64,000 nucleotides of DNA, from the NCBI RefSeq assembly GCF_037201965.1, contig NZ_CP147518.1:3341001-3405000 (forward strand), written 5' to 3'. The notes beneath the pieces were generated by a model. It ran no database searches. It had not been told where the DNA came from and saw only the letters and a program-made list of their open reading frames with translations. The DNA is from Spirosoma sp. SC4-14 (GTDB lineage Bacteria > Bacteroidota > Bacteroidia > Cytophagales > Spirosomataceae). Shown here in pieces: positions 34,498 through 43,983 of the stretch (positions are counted from its first letter, which is position 1; each line of letters starts with the position of its first letter). A program made the position numbers and the translations under genes.

Positions 34498-35490
34498 TCA
34501 ATACACTTTTTCGAGCCGTTCAACAAAGTCTCTGAACTGGCGTGCCGGTATAAATTGTGGCTGTATTCGATACGAAAGCACAATAAAGACCAGTAGTAGC
34601 GAAATCAAAAATGCCTGTAAAATGACGATCAGGAAGGAGAAAGTCAAATAACTCGTCCAGCCAGGAATGGATGTATTGGTAAAAAACTTCAGATACAGTA
34701 GCCCGCAAATTCCCAATATCGAGGCCACAACCATCATGACGCAGAATAACGCCAGTCGTACGGCGGTGGTATCGATCAGAACGGAAACGGCACTCAATCC
34801 ATGCAACACCAGCGACACGAAATTCATTTTTGATTCGCCCGCCAGCCGACGGCCGCGCTCCAGTGGTACGGCCGTGTAGGGTAATCGGGATCGAATAACC
34901 CCGCCCGGATAGTTATTCCAGATTTCGGATACATGAGCCAGTTTGCGTAGCTGGCTGGCCGGTACCAGGCTGAAGTTACCAAAGGTGATAACTTTGCCCG
35001 TAAGCAGCCTGAACACCGATTTGTAGACCGAATAAAACAGGCGGAAGGTCAAACTTTCGTGGCGTTTGGCCCGGTGTGCAAAAACCACATGGCCTGGTTT
35101 CTCGGTCCCTCGATGGACGAGTTCATGAATATCTTCGGGACGGTCTTCGCCATCTGCATCCATGACAATGGTTGGATATAGCTCGGGCTGATCGGCCAGA
35201 AAAGCCAATCCGAGGGCAATGGCTTTTTGATGTCCAACATTTCGATAAAGCCGAAGTATAGACAACGACTGTCCAACACCTGTTGGCAACGTTTCGTAAT
35301 TTATAGCGGAACAATCGTCTACAATCAGGAAGGCCAGTCGGCTGAGTAACGGTTTGTCAACAACCGATTGAATGCGCTCGAGTAGCAAGCCTACAGCCAG
35401 CCAGTCATTAAATAGTGGTATGACAACATTTATACGCTCGGGCAGCAAATGGGATTTATTCTCCAACGTGATGGGTGGTTTGAGCGGCAA
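34498..35490 (-). CDS. GT2 glycosyltransferase with C-terminal membrane helices (TTG start)
   Basis: Dolichol-phosphate-mannose-synthase-like enzyme of 330 residues. The GT-A fold begins at INVVIPLFNDW (about 20-30), the first acidic element is VDDCS near 63-67, and the DxD-type motif is MDADGEDRPEDI near 113-124. Two hydrophobic segments after about residue 230 anchor it in the membrane. Translation probably starts at the TTG at 35490 because no ATG precedes the catalytic fold; a TTG at codon 9 is an alternative. It would make a polyprenyl-phosphate sugar for the neighbouring GT-C-like proteins. Confidence 0.83.
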   Translation of the reverse strand: MPLKPPITLENKSHLLPERINVVIPLFNDWLAVGLLLERIQSVVDKPLLSRLAFLIVDDCSAINYETLPTGVGQSLSILRLYRNVGHQKAIALGLAFLADQPELYPTIVMDADGEDRPEDIHELVHRGTEKPGHVVFAHRAKRHESLTFRLFYSVYKSVFRLLTGKVITFGNFSLVPASQLRKLAHVSEIWNNYPGGVIRSRLPYTAVPLERGRRLAGESKMNFVSLVLHGLSAVSVLIDTTAVRLALFCVMMVVASILGICGLLYLKFFTNTSIPGWTSYLTFSFLIVILQAFLISLLLVFIVLSYRIQPQFIPARQFRDFVERLEKVY

Positions 35491-35573
35491 AAATAGAGGT
35501 TTATCCTAAAAAATGACCAGACGACTTATCGTATAGCACGGTTGTGGCTGGTATGTACATCGAAAAAATGGGT

Positions 35574-37259
35574 TTAGGGTACATCAACCTGTTGATTACC
35601 AAACGCTAGTTCGCTATGGTCGGGGTAGGTTCGGAACACGCCTAACTGATAGCGGCCCGATTGAATCATATAAATGGGCATTGGAGTAAAAAAGCCGGGT
35701 TCAACCTGCCACGGTTTAAACGAGGCTGGGCGTTTTTTGACGGCATCCAGCAGATAAACATGCCGATCTGACCGCATGACGAGGTAGATTCCCTGATGTA
35801 GGCCAACAGAATAATTGGGTTCATTACTCTCAACGACAATATAATCGCCATCGCGTTTGATCTGTAATGGATTAAGCGAAGCAGTCTTGTTGACAGGTAG
35901 CAGCACTTTCCGTTCGTCGGGGGTAATAGCTGGATCGGGCAAATGATACCAGTTTCGCTTTGCCATAAGGTCGATCAGACTGGCAATATACTGAGCTAAA
36001 TTAGAGTTGCGGCTTCCTCCCAGACCAATGGCGCTATGGAGCTGATTGAAGGCGAGGCCCTGCATATGTTTACGGCGCTCAATGGCTTCGGGTAAATAGG
36101 TATAATAGGTGAATAGGTTAAGCCCCAAAAACACACCCCAGACGAGTGGCCAGAAGCGTGTTCGGGCAGTTTTGGTTAATTGGCTGAATAAAAGAACGCT
36201 GGCAACTGCCCATAAGGATAGGGCATAGATTCGGTAAGGAATATGAAGTGCCATACCGAAATAAAACCGAAGCCGAAAAAACGCAATCAGGGCAATATTT
36301 ACTACCAGAAACAGCAGGCATCCCAGAATAAATGTTTCGAAAAACGAGTTGTTTTTTCGGGAGCTGAATAGTGTTTTTAGTAGCCAATAGCCAAGCCCTG
36401 CTATTAAAATGGAACCCGCCAGAAATGGCAGATAAAATCGATATGTTTCGGGAAGAGTCGGAAACAAATCGAAAGGGCTTCCGGCAAAAATCAAAAATCC
36501 GGCCAGGGTTTTTAGCGGGTGCTCAAGAACATAGCTAAACCCTTCGGCATTACCCTGCTGAACCGGATAGCCCAGAAAATAGAGATACCCGCCAAGTATT
36601 CCTGTCGCAATCCAGATTGTCAGCGAAATCCACCGACGCTGGATAAACAGCATACAGGCCCCGGCAGGCCAGAGCAGAAGCCCGTTACCCATACTAAACG
36701 TACTGAGCAATCCCAGCCCTATAGCTACGGTAAAATAGGAACGCCGTTCGGTAGCAAGCACAAATAAGGTTGCCGTAACGAGAGTAATGATGGTAAGATA
36801 TTGTAAGGAAAAAATGGCCGTAAACGTCATGATGTAGGTTTGGGCCGTGAAGAGCAGGAGTGGAGCTATTAACAAACCTACCCGGGCTGTCTGCGGGCTA
36901 AGTTCCTGCTGTTTGAGAGCGCGGTAGAGCAGATAGAAAATGAGTACCAGCCCGGCGTTTCCCCACAACATCAGATTGGCAAAATTGATGCCGCCCGTCA
37001 GTGCGTATTGTGCCAGAACAACAAGTCGGGCATATACGACCCGGTGTTCATTATTTGGGCGCAACAGTGCCGACACTGCTTCATGAAAGGAGGGCGCACC
37101 CAGAAAACGATCCAGAAAATAAGGAATATTCTCAAAATCGTCGAACCAGGGAATGTTGTAACGAAGTGTGAAAAAGTAAATAAAAAAACCGGCGATCGGC
37201 AACAGCAGTAACACGCTTGTTAGGGGAGGTGTTGCCAGCAGTCGGTATAGTCGATTCAT
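35574..37259 (-). CDS. Large polytopic membrane protein, unknown, in glycan cluster
   Basis: About 561 residues. Roughly eleven hydrophobic segments from residue 10 to 400, then a soluble extracytoplasmic C-terminus of ~150 residues ending YQLGVFRTYPDHSELAFGNQQ. The first loop (TLRYNIPWFDDFENIPYFLDR) has acidic residues in the position used by GT-C transferases. I use the ATG at 37259, which overlaps the upstream GT2 stop by 4 bp. I do not recognise a named family; a glycosyltransferase or transport role for cell-surface sugars is inference from fold layout and neighbours. Confidence 0.68.
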   Translation of the reverse strand: MNRLYRLLATPPLTSVLLLLPIAGFFIYFFTLRYNIPWFDDFENIPYFLDRFLGAPSFHEAVSALLRPNNEHRVVYARLVVLAQYALTGGINFANLMLWGNAGLVLIFYLLYRALKQQELSPQTARVGLLIAPLLLFTAQTYIMTFTAIFSLQYLTIITLVTATLFVLATERRSYFTVAIGLGLLSTFSMGNGLLLWPAGACMLFIQRRWISLTIWIATGILGGYLYFLGYPVQQGNAEGFSYVLEHPLKTLAGFLIFAGSPFDLFPTLPETYRFYLPFLAGSILIAGLGYWLLKTLFSSRKNNSFFETFILGCLLFLVVNIALIAFFRLRFYFGMALHIPYRIYALSLWAVASVLLFSQLTKTARTRFWPLVWGVFLGLNLFTYYTYLPEAIERRKHMQGLAFNQLHSAIGLGGSRNSNLAQYIASLIDLMAKRNWYHLPDPAITPDERKVLLPVNKTASLNPLQIKRDGDYIVVESNEPNYSVGLHQGIYLVMRSDRHVYLLDAVKKRPASFKPWQVEPGFFTPMPIYMIQSGRYQLGVFRTYPDHSELAFGNQQVDVP

Positions 37260-37993
37260 GCGTTTCGGTAAGTTCGTTGAATCCGGTACAGTTCGTACCA
37301 CATTTTAGAGATGTATTCTGAGCCTATTCTGGAGTCACTTTGTTCAATCCACTGTTTGAGGGGCTGCTCAGCAATGTGGCTCATGACATTTAGTCGACCC
37401 CGATGCTGGATGAGCCGGGCCAGTATTTCGACGTCGAATAGCCACGGGCTGATAAATGGTTTCTCAAACAGATTGTTAACAACACTCTGTCGGAATACTT
37501 TTGCTCCGCACTGGGTATCATAAACCGGAAGCTTCAGGATATTGCTGATCACGGTGGCAATAACACGTCCAGCGTAGTGCCTGAAAGGATTGCGTTGGAT
37601 GTTGTTGCCTAGGTATTTAATCCGTGACCCCATTACCAGATCAAGCGCTGGATTGAAGTCGAGCACCTGAGTCAAATCGGTTATGGCGTTGAGTGGCGTT
37701 GCTAAATCTGCATCGAAAAAACCAATATAGTCGAATGGCTTGATGGCATTTTTTAACATACCCAACTGAACGGCTCCTGCTTTCCCCTTATTTTGAGTAA
37801 GGTTTTGGACGTCAATTCGATCCGGGCACTGCTCACGCATCGTTTCCAGGACAAATTGGGTCTGGTCGGTACTACCGTCGTTGACAAAGCAAAAATTTAC
37901 GTTGGTACTTTGGCTTAAGTATGCAAGGAAAACGTCTACAGGCAATCGATTGGCTTCGTTGTAGCAGGGAATAACAATGCAAATGGATGACAT
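37256..37993 (-). CDS. GT2 glycosyltransferase (polyprenyl-phosphate glucosyl/mannosyltransferase-like)
   Basis: About 245 residues in the GT-A fold. The entry strand CIVIPCYNEANRLP is at the N-terminus, VNDGSTDQT follows, and DADLATP provides the DxD-type metal site. MGSRIKYLGN and YDTQCGAKVFR match the DPM1/DPG-type signature. There are no long hydrophobic helices, so the product is probably membrane-associated. I begin at the ATG at 37993 because the catalytic fold starts there; in-frame ATGs at 38086 and 38116 would add up to 41 residues of no clear homology. It overlaps the next gene's start by 4 bp. Confidence 0.84.
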   Translation of the reverse strand: MSSICIVIPCYNEANRLPVDVFLAYLSQSTNVNFCFVNDGSTDQTQFVLETMREQCPDRIDVQNLTQNKGKAGAVQLGMLKNAIKPFDYIGFFDADLATPLNAITDLTQVLDFNPALDLVMGSRIKYLGNNIQRNPFRHYAGRVIATVISNILKLPVYDTQCGAKVFRQSVVNNLFEKPFISPWLFDVEILARLIQHRGRLNVMSHIAEQPLKQWIEQSDSRIGSEYISKMWYELYRIQRTYRNA

Positions 37994-38122
37994 ACATAAG
38001 TGTGTTTCGGTGGGTGTTGATTTGAGTGCAGCATGGTTAATTGATTGGGAGGCTATTGGTTCAACAAAATCTAAAATTTCAGACATAGTTGGAGTAATTA
38101 ACAGGAGGTCAGGCAAACGTTG

Positions 38123-39550
38123 TTAGTGAGTAGTAAGGGCTGCTTTCTCCTGTAATACAATCGTTTTTTTGTGGTAATAATCGGCCCAGCAACGGTTCCA
38201 GAGGTGTTTAGGGTCATTTTTTACATCCTCCAGAAACATAGATGCCGGATGGTCGGGCAATGGTTTTATCAAGGCAGTATCACTTTCAGACTGAGTCATT
38301 TGCTGGTATCGTTCCTGCATAGCCTGATCATAGCGACTGGCGCGCCCACTCAGCCAGTCGCCATAGGCTAAGGGCAGTACAGGGCCAGCACCAATAGCAA
38401 GGGCTGTCCAGATAAGTGTGATCATGGCTATTGGACGAGAATATCGCGTCCAGGTCTCTACCTGAATCCGGTGGCGAACTGTTACGATCAGCAAGGTAAG
38501 ATTATAGGTCCAGCTAAGCCAAAACATCAGGTTGAAAATATTGACTAGGCGTAGTGCCGGAGCAACGCCTACTCCGTAGAAATGAAGGGAAATAAGCGCG
38601 ATCAGCGTGGCCGCGCCGTGCAGCATGCCCAGAAAAGGATGCACCCGAAGATAAGCGGGAAGAGGTTTGTTGCCGGTTAGTTTATAGGTAAGTGGTAAAT
38701 ACAAAAGGGAGAGGGGCAGCAAAGGTGTCAGAAATAGTTGTTGGACAATATAGCCAGCCGAAAACTTCAGTGCCGATATGAGTGTCTTTGGTATATTCGC
38801 ACTATTGGGGTTTGAGCCCATCCGCACGGCATTGCCCGGAGCCGTTATCAGATAATAACAGGCAATGCCACCAACTGCAAACAGAATCAGGGTAGTAGCC
38901 GATATGCGTCGATTTTGTAGTAAACCAGCAAACGCAATGAGTCCCAGAACCGACATGGCCATCACCATACCGGTTTCGCTGGAACCAATGATACAGACAA
39001 GGAGGAAACTTTCCAGAAGAAGGTAGCCCGGCAGAGTACCAAAACCACGTCGTTGATGGGCAATCAGTGTGGCTAACAGAAACAGCAGAAAAGCAGTCGA
39101 TAAACTATAGCAGGCCATACCGGCATACCAGTACATATATTCTGACAGGCTGGCAAGCGTCGCTATAAAGCCAACGAAAAGCCCGGCAGCCAGCCCCAGT
39201 TTGGCTGTTATGGTAAAGCCATGCAAAAACTGACTTGCCAGCGCATAGAAACCTAGTGCCAGCAAACAGAGCAGAATAACAGGATAAACTTTATAGCCCC
39301 CATACCAACCGTAGGTAAGTGGACTGCCGTGTACGAGAAAATTATGAAAAAAGCGACCACTCCAGCCATCATAATAAAATTGTTGCGATTGCCAGAAACC
39401 ATACTGCATCGATGTGCTGGCAAAGCAATAGTCGTCGGCAGGAGATGGGTGATTGTAGAAAGAAAGGGCGATGAGTGGTAGAGCAACGACAATAGAAAGA
39501 ATTAGAAGAATAAACGTAGTGGAACGCGCTATTGGCGAAATTTTAGTCAT
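38123..39550 (-). CDS. DUF6056-like polytopic membrane protein
   Basis: About 475 residues with around ten hydrophobic segments. The first periplasmic loop NHPSPADDYCFASTSMQYGF, then YDGWSGRFFHNFL, resembles the DUF6056 family found in Bacteroidota surface-glycan loci. The ATG at 39550 is used since the longer frame would overlap the EamA gene. It is followed after a short gap by the GT2 gene at 37256, and both lie in the same minus-strand cluster. The biochemical activity is not known; a GT-C-like transferase is a reasonable guess. Confidence 0.74.
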   Translation of the reverse strand: MTKISPIARSTTFILLILSIVVALPLIALSFYNHPSPADDYCFASTSMQYGFWQSQQFYYDGWSGRFFHNFLVHGSPLTYGWYGGYKVYPVILLCLLALGFYALASQFLHGFTITAKLGLAAGLFVGFIATLASLSEYMYWYAGMACYSLSTAFLLFLLATLIAHQRRGFGTLPGYLLLESFLLVCIIGSSETGMVMAMSVLGLIAFAGLLQNRRISATTLILFAVGGIACYYLITAPGNAVRMGSNPNSANIPKTLISALKFSAGYIVQQLFLTPLLPLSLLYLPLTYKLTGNKPLPAYLRVHPFLGMLHGAATLIALISLHFYGVGVAPALRLVNIFNLMFWLSWTYNLTLLIVTVRHRIQVETWTRYSRPIAMITLIWTALAIGAGPVLPLAYGDWLSGRASRYDQAMQERYQQMTQSESDTALIKPLPDHPASMFLEDVKNDPKHLWNRCWADYYHKKTIVLQEKAALTTH

Positions 39551-39560
39551 GAATGTAGTA

Positions 39561-40493
39561 TTATAACGGTGTAGGTAGTTGAGATTTCTGACTATTGGGC
39601 CTGTTTTTCCAGAGCGGGTAGGCAACAACCGCAGCCAGAATAACAAGTGTGCCCAGGTAGAATCCGGCAGTCATACGTTCAGCATCGCCGAAAATCATTA
39701 CAGCCAGTAAAATCCCATACACAGGTTCCAAATTTACGGTTAAGACAGCCATATACGGTGAAAATTTTCGTAACAGGCCCACACCAACCGAATAAGCATA
39801 GACCGTACAGACCATCGACAGGATCAAAAGCCATAACCATTGTAGTGTTGTCTGGGGTATATACTGAATAGGTGAAATGGCCTCCCGTGGGTCGAGGGCC
39901 TGTGTTATGAACCAAAGCCCCAATGCACAGACCGATGCGCCGATCATCTCATAAAGTGAAATAACCAGCGAATCGTACCGGTGGGTAAAACGACTGTTAA
40001 TGATGGTGAAGAGAGAGGCTAACATGGCCGAGAGCATAGCCACGATCAGACCCATTACTTTATCGAACTCAAACTGAAAAATAAGGTATAGCCCCGCCAT
40101 GACCACAGCTCCCAGAACAACTTCAATGAGTTGAACTTTCCGGCGCAGAATCAGCGGTTCCAGCAAACTGGCCCAGAGCGAACTGGTAGCCATGCCAGCC
40201 AGACAGACCGACACATTGGCCAGCCGGGCTGCCATGAAAAAAAGTACCCAGTGAAGTCCAATAATACAGCCTGTGGCAAATAAACGCCAGTAGTCCCGGC
40301 GAGCCACCCGAAAACTTTGCCTGCGGGCTGCCAGCACAACGCCAAGCCCAACAACCGCAAGTGCAGTCCGAAATAAAACCACAGCCGACGAGTCGAGGGG
40401 TTCCAGTAGTTTTCCCAGAATAGCCGTAAACCCCCAGATAAGAACAATAAAATGGAGTTGAAAATAGTCGGAAAACGTGGGCTTATGCGACAT
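39561..40493 (-). CDS. EamA-family (DMT) transporter
   Basis: Inner-membrane carrier of 310 residues with ten predicted helices arranged as two EamA repeats, the first starting FSDYFQLHFIVLIWGFTAIL and the second near residue 155. The repeat-end signature (LEPVYGILLAVMIFGDAE) is present near 255-275. DMT carriers export amino acids or other small metabolites or exchange nucleotide-linked sugars. Its stop lies 10 bp before the DUF6056-like start, so it may be transcribed with the glycan cluster. The substrate is unknown. Confidence 0.88.
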   Translation of the reverse strand: MSHKPTFSDYFQLHFIVLIWGFTAILGKLLEPLDSSAVVLFRTALAVVGLGVVLAARRQSFRVARRDYWRLFATGCIIGLHWVLFFMAARLANVSVCLAGMATSSLWASLLEPLILRRKVQLIEVVLGAVVMAGLYLIFQFEFDKVMGLIVAMLSAMLASLFTIINSRFTHRYDSLVISLYEMIGASVCALGLWFITQALDPREAISPIQYIPQTTLQWLWLLILSMVCTVYAYSVGVGLLRKFSPYMAVLTVNLEPVYGILLAVMIFGDAERMTAGFYLGTLVILAAVVAYPLWKNRPNSQKSQLPTPL

Positions 40494-40506
40494 ATACCAG
40501 GTTGAA

Positions 40507-40558
40507 AATTATGAATGATGAGTAACCTGCAACGCATCATCATTTATCATTCATAATT
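40507..40558. repeat. Inverted repeat upstream of the EamA gene
   Basis: AATTATGAATGAT (40507-40519) and ATCATTCATAATT (40546-40558) are perfect 13-bp arms with a 26-nt loop. They lie between the LptF/G gene stop and the EamA start on the minus strand. Without a G/C-rich stem or U-tract a terminator is not obvious; an intergenic repeat relic is as likely. Confidence 0.55.
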
Positions 40559-40573
40559 CATCTTTTATAAAGA

Positions 40574-41650
40574 TTATCTCGGAATAGTGTTGTAAAGGAA
40601 TACGCCGATGAACGTAAAAATAATATTAGGAAGCCAGACCGCCAGTATTGGATTTAGATTACCGGATTCGGCAATGCCTTTTGCGAGCATAAAAAACAGC
40701 AGGTATGTGAATGCCAGAAAAAATCCCAGAGCTACCTGCCAGCCTACACCCCGGCGACTTTTTCGGGCCGACATAATGACTCCAATGATCGTTAGAATAA
40801 TAATGGCAAAGGGGCGGGTATCCCGGCTGTATTTTTCGAGTAAGTATGTTTCAACACCGTCGGAGCCACGACTGCGTAAGAGATCAATATGATCGTTTAG
40901 TTCGGGGCGGGTCAGGGTTTCGTATAGGTTAAAATCCGAACTGAAATCGTCGGGTTTGAGATTCAGAGTGGTATCTATCCGGGTGCCGGGCGTGAGCGTT
41001 TCCTGTAGTCCGTTGATGTTGCGGATGTTGTAGTCATAAACGCCCCATTTTTTCTTTTTAGGGTCCCACTCAATCCGGTCGGCAGTGAGTTTTTGCTTTA
41101 ACTGATTGCCCTCGACCCGTTCCAGGGTAAACTTATAGCCCGTATTGCTCTGGTTATTATAGCTCTCCAGATAAGCATATACATTGGGGGCAATCTTCAG
41201 ATGGACATTGCGGTGCGAGTAGGTGAAGGCTTCGTTAATGTACTTAATCTCGAAGGCAATCCGGGTTTTATTGGCTTTCGGAATAATGTAGTTGACCATA
41301 AAATAGGTCAGAACAGCCAGTACAGTGGCCCCCAGCACGTAGGGAAACAGCAGTCGTATGAAACTGACACCACTACTCAGAATAGCAATAATTTCCGTAC
41401 GCGCGGCCAGCCGTGAGGTCAGAAAAACCGTTGCAATAAACACCATCAACGGGCTGATATAATTGGCCCAATAGGGAATAAAATTGAGATAATAGTGCCA
41501 GAGAATCTCGTTGGCCGGGGCGTTGGTTTTGTGGAAATTGTCAACCTTTTCGGTATAGTCGATCATGACAACAACCAGCACAATAACCATAACTACAAAC
41601 AGGTAGGTTTGCAGAAACCGTTTTAATATATACTTGTCGAGTAGTTTCAT
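40574..41650 (-). CDS. LptF/LptG-family permease
   Basis: Inner-membrane component of the lipopolysaccharide exporter, 358 residues. The N-terminal LDKYILKRFLQTYLFVVMVI is the classic LptF/G opening, followed by two further helices, a periplasmic beta-jellyroll (about 130-270), and three C-terminal helices. It would work with LptB, C and A to extract LPS from the inner membrane. Bacteroidota often encode these permeases singly, so a partner may lie elsewhere. The N-terminus matches family members, supporting the ATG at 41650. Confidence 0.9.
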   Translation of the reverse strand: MKLLDKYILKRFLQTYLFVVMVIVLVVVMIDYTEKVDNFHKTNAPANEILWHYYLNFIPYWANYISPLMVFIATVFLTSRLAARTEIIAILSSGVSFIRLLFPYVLGATVLAVLTYFMVNYIIPKANKTRIAFEIKYINEAFTYSHRNVHLKIAPNVYAYLESYNNQSNTGYKFTLERVEGNQLKQKLTADRIEWDPKKKKWGVYDYNIRNINGLQETLTPGTRIDTTLNLKPDDFSSDFNLYETLTRPELNDHIDLLRSRGSDGVETYLLEKYSRDTRPFAIIILTIIGVIMSARKSRRGVGWQVALGFFLAFTYLLFFMLAKGIAESGNLNPILAVWLPNIIFTFIGVFLYNTIPR

Positions 41651-41721
41651 TGCTCATCATGGCGTTCTCCGTTTGTTACAGGCTGTGGCTCCTAAACAAG
41701 CCAGAAACTGGAACAGAAAAC

Positions 41722-42375
41722 TCAGTTTACTAATAAATTCTTCGCGACTTCGTGGCTAACAAATACGGGCTGACCATTCGTGATGTGAAGAATAACAGAT
41801 TTGTCGAACGCATTGATTTCGGCTACAGTAACCGAACAGCCAAGCGTTAGCCGGGAATGGTCGAGGTGTTGCAAAAATTCGGTTGAGTGTTCGAGCACAG
41901 CCATGAGCCGAACATCTTCGCCAGTTGATACGTCGGATAGTTTTCGATATTCGGTTTGTGGCATTTTGCCAGTGGGGGTAGGAATGGGATCACCGTGTGG
42001 ATCGAACTGCGGATTACCCAGATAGGCATCCAGCCGGGCCACCAGCTCTTCAGACCGGATGTGTTCGAGTTCTTCCGCTATTGCGTGTACTTCAGCCCAG
42101 CCAAAGCCTAATTTTTCGACCAGAAAGACCTCCCAGAGCCGATGACGCCGAATGATCTGAAGGGCCAGTCGTTCGCCTTCATCGGTCAGCCGTACCCCCT
42201 GGTATTTTTTGTAATGAATCAGTTGTTTGTCGGCCAGTTTACGAAGCATATCAGTAACTGAAGCCGCTTTAGTAGCTGTCATTTCTGCCAGGGCACTGGT
42301 GCTCACCTCGCCCTCCTGACGGGAAGCGAGCGAATAGATGGTCTTCAGGTAGTTTTCTTCGGTAAATGACTGCAT
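41722..42375 (-). CDS. mntR: Mn/Fe-dependent DtxR/MntR-family repressor with FeoA-like domain
   Basis: Metal-sensing repressor of about 217 residues. The winged HTH is at the N-terminus (FTEENYLKTIYSLA, then STSALAEMTATKAASVTDML). Metal-binding dimer-domain residues follow in HRLWEVFLVEKLGFGWAEVH and EELEHIRSEELV, and the C-terminal ~75 residues form a FeoA/SH3-like domain. The ATG at 42375 is preferred over a TTG two codons earlier. It is divergent from an NRAMP transporter gene, and palindromic half-sites lie between them, so it probably represses that gene when Mn2+ (or Fe2+) is plentiful. Confidence 0.9.
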   Translation of the reverse strand: MQSFTEENYLKTIYSLASRQEGEVSTSALAEMTATKAASVTDMLRKLADKQLIHYKKYQGVRLTDEGERLALQIIRRHRLWEVFLVEKLGFGWAEVHAIAEELEHIRSEELVARLDAYLGNPQFDPHGDPIPTPTGKMPQTEYRKLSDVSTGEDVRLMAVLEHSTEFLQHLDHSRLTLGCSVTVAEINAFDKSVILHITNGQPVFVSHEVAKNLLVN

Positions 42376-42427
42376 AAACAATGGCTACTCAGTAAAAACG
42401 ATGAAGTAGCATGAAACAGTTTGACCG

Positions 42428-42435
42428 CAAAGATA
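42428..42435 (-). promoter_or_regulatory. -7 promoter box of mntR
   Basis: The minus strand reads TATCTTTG, an exact -7 element, 53 bp upstream of the mntR ATG. Its -33 region falls in the palindromic half-sites at 42453-42476, which would allow autoregulation. Confidence 0.5.
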
Positions 42436-42452
42436 GTTTTAATGTTAAACTT

Positions 42453-42476
42453 TCTAAAAATTTAGATTAGTCTAAA
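42453..42476. promoter_or_regulatory. Probable MntR operator with three half-sites
   Basis: TCTAAA (42453-42458), TTTAGA (42461-42466) and TCTAAA (42471-42476) form two overlapping palindromes, one with a 2-bp and one with a 4-bp spacer. They sit between the divergent -7 boxes of mntR and mntH and overlap both -33 regions, the expected place for a metal-dependent repressor. The exact motif for this repressor is not known to me; the assignment rests on symmetry and position. Confidence 0.6.
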
Positions 42477-42495
42477 AAAATATTTCAACAATCCT

Positions 42496-42503
42496 TATAT
42501 TTG
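42496..42503 (+). promoter_or_regulatory. -7 promoter box of mntH
   Basis: TATATTTG matches the TAnnTTTG consensus exactly. It lies about 113 bp before the start codon, leaving a leader of roughly 100 nt containing a small GTCCG/CGGAC hairpin near 42528-42541. The -33 position overlaps the putative operator. Confidence 0.55.
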
Positions 42504-42616
42504 AGCGTTGTAAGAAAAAAAAAGGAGTGTCCGATGCCGGACCTGCGTTGTCCCTGGTCTACGCACCATGCTGGGCAGCATAGGTTTTATCATCTGAAGT
42601 CGGATTTTTAGCGTAT

Positions 42617-43960
42617 ATGATGAATATGGAGGCTACGAATACAACCATGAAAGGATGGCAGCGGGATAATCTGGAAAATTCAATGCCCGATGTCCACAGT
42701 TCCATCCATGTGCCAAAGAATAGTGGTTTTTTTAAGACCCTGATGGCTTATTTTGGCCCAGGGCTAATGATTGCCGTTGGTTATATGGACCCCGGTAACT
42801 GGGCTACCGACATTGCCGGTGGAGCACAGTTTGGCTATCGGCTGCTATCGGTTGTGCTGATTTCTAATTTATTTGCCATTCTTCTTCAGCACCTGGCGCT
42901 TAAACTGGGTATTGTTACCGGTCGCGATCTGGCACAGGCCTGTCGTGACCACTACAGCCGTCCGGTGGCGGTTGGACTTTGGTTACTGGCCGAAATTGCC
43001 ATTGCGGCTACCGATCTGGCCGAAGTGATAGGCTCGGCTATTGCCCTTAACCTGTTGTTTGGATTACCGCTAACGGTTGGTATCCTCATTACCGGACTCG
43101 ATGTACTGTTGCTGTTATACCTCCAGAATAAAGGCTTTCAGACGCTCGAACGTATTGTGGCGAGCCTTATTTTTCTGATTATCGGTTGCTTTGGCTACGA
43201 ACTTATTGTCTCGAAACCCGTAGTGGCCGATGTGCTGAACGGCCTGTTACCGCGTCCGGAAGTCGTTACAAATCCGGGTATGCTTTATATTGCTATCGGA
43301 ATTTTGGGCGCAACGGTTATGCCGCATAACCTCTATCTGCACTCCAGTATTGTTCTGACCCGCAATTTCGACCGCAACAATGAGGGACGTAAGTCGGCCA
43401 TTAAATTTGCTACGATCGATTCTACCGTTTCGCTCTTTCTGGCTTTTTTTATCAACGCTTCCATTCTGATTTTATCGGCGGCAACATTTCATTTTTCCGG
43501 TAATCAGCACGTGGCCGACATCACCGACGCACATCGGCTGCTCGACCCGATTCTGGGCGTAAAACTGGCGGGCGTATTGTTTGCTGTGGCATTGCTGGCT
43601 TCGGGGCAAAACTCGACGCTGACCGGTACGCTGGCCGGGCAGATTGTGATGGAGGGTTTTTTAAACTTAAGTGTTAAACCCTGGCTCCGTCGACTTATTA
43701 CCCGACTGGTGGCAATTGTTCCGGCTCTGGTTGTTGCCATTCTTTACGGCGAACATGGTACATCCGAGCTATTGGTGTTTAGTCAGGTGATTTTATCCGT
43801 GCAACTGAGTTTTGCCGTTGTGCCATTAGTGTCGTTCACCAGCGATAAGCTGAAAATGGGCCGATTTGTAAATCCTGGCTGGCTAAAAAGTGTATCGTGG
43901 GTAGTGGCTGTCATTATTATCGGCCTGAACGGATATCTGCTGCTTGACACTCTTTTTTAA
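42617..43960 (+). CDS. mntH: NRAMP-family divalent metal transporter
   Basis: Inner-membrane Mn2+/Fe2+:H+ symporter, 447 residues, eleven predicted helices. The first-helix metal site DPGN is at 58-61 in [11 protein letters not shown], and the sixth-helix MPHNLYLHS near 230 supplies the second. The N-terminal ~40 residues are polar. It is transcribed away from an MntR-type repressor gene, with palindromic sites between them, so it is likely derepressed when manganese is scarce. A very long perfect hairpin follows the stop. Confidence 0.95.
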   Translation: MMNMEATNTTMKGWQRDNLENSMPDVHSSIHVPKNSGFFKTLMAYFGPGLMIAVGYMDPGNWATDIAGGAQFGYRLLSVVLISNLFAILLQHLALKLGIVTGRDLAQACRDHYSRPVAVGLWLLAEIAIAATDLAEVIGSAIALNLLFGLPLTVGILITGLDVLLLLYLQNKGFQTLERIVASLIFLIIGCFGYELIVSKPVVADVLNGLLPRPEVVTNPGMLYIAIGILGATVMPHNLYLHSSIVLTRNFDRNNEGRKSAIKFATIDSTVSLFLAFFINASILILSAATFHFSGNQHVADITDAHRLLDPILGVKLAGVLFAVALLASGQNSTLTGTLAGQIVMEGFLNLSVKPWLRRLITRLVAIVPALVVAILYGEHGTSELLVFSQVILSVQLSFAVVPLVSFTSDKLKMGRFVNPGWLKSVSWVVAVIIIGLNGYLLLDTLF

Positions 43961-43983
43961 GCCATTGACCATCGGTTATTTCT

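Noticed and set aside
42504..42616. Possible manganese riboswitch (yybP-ykoY type) in the mntH leader
   Set aside because: Apart from one small hairpin near 42528-42541, I could not find the conserved loops or paired elements of that riboswitch.
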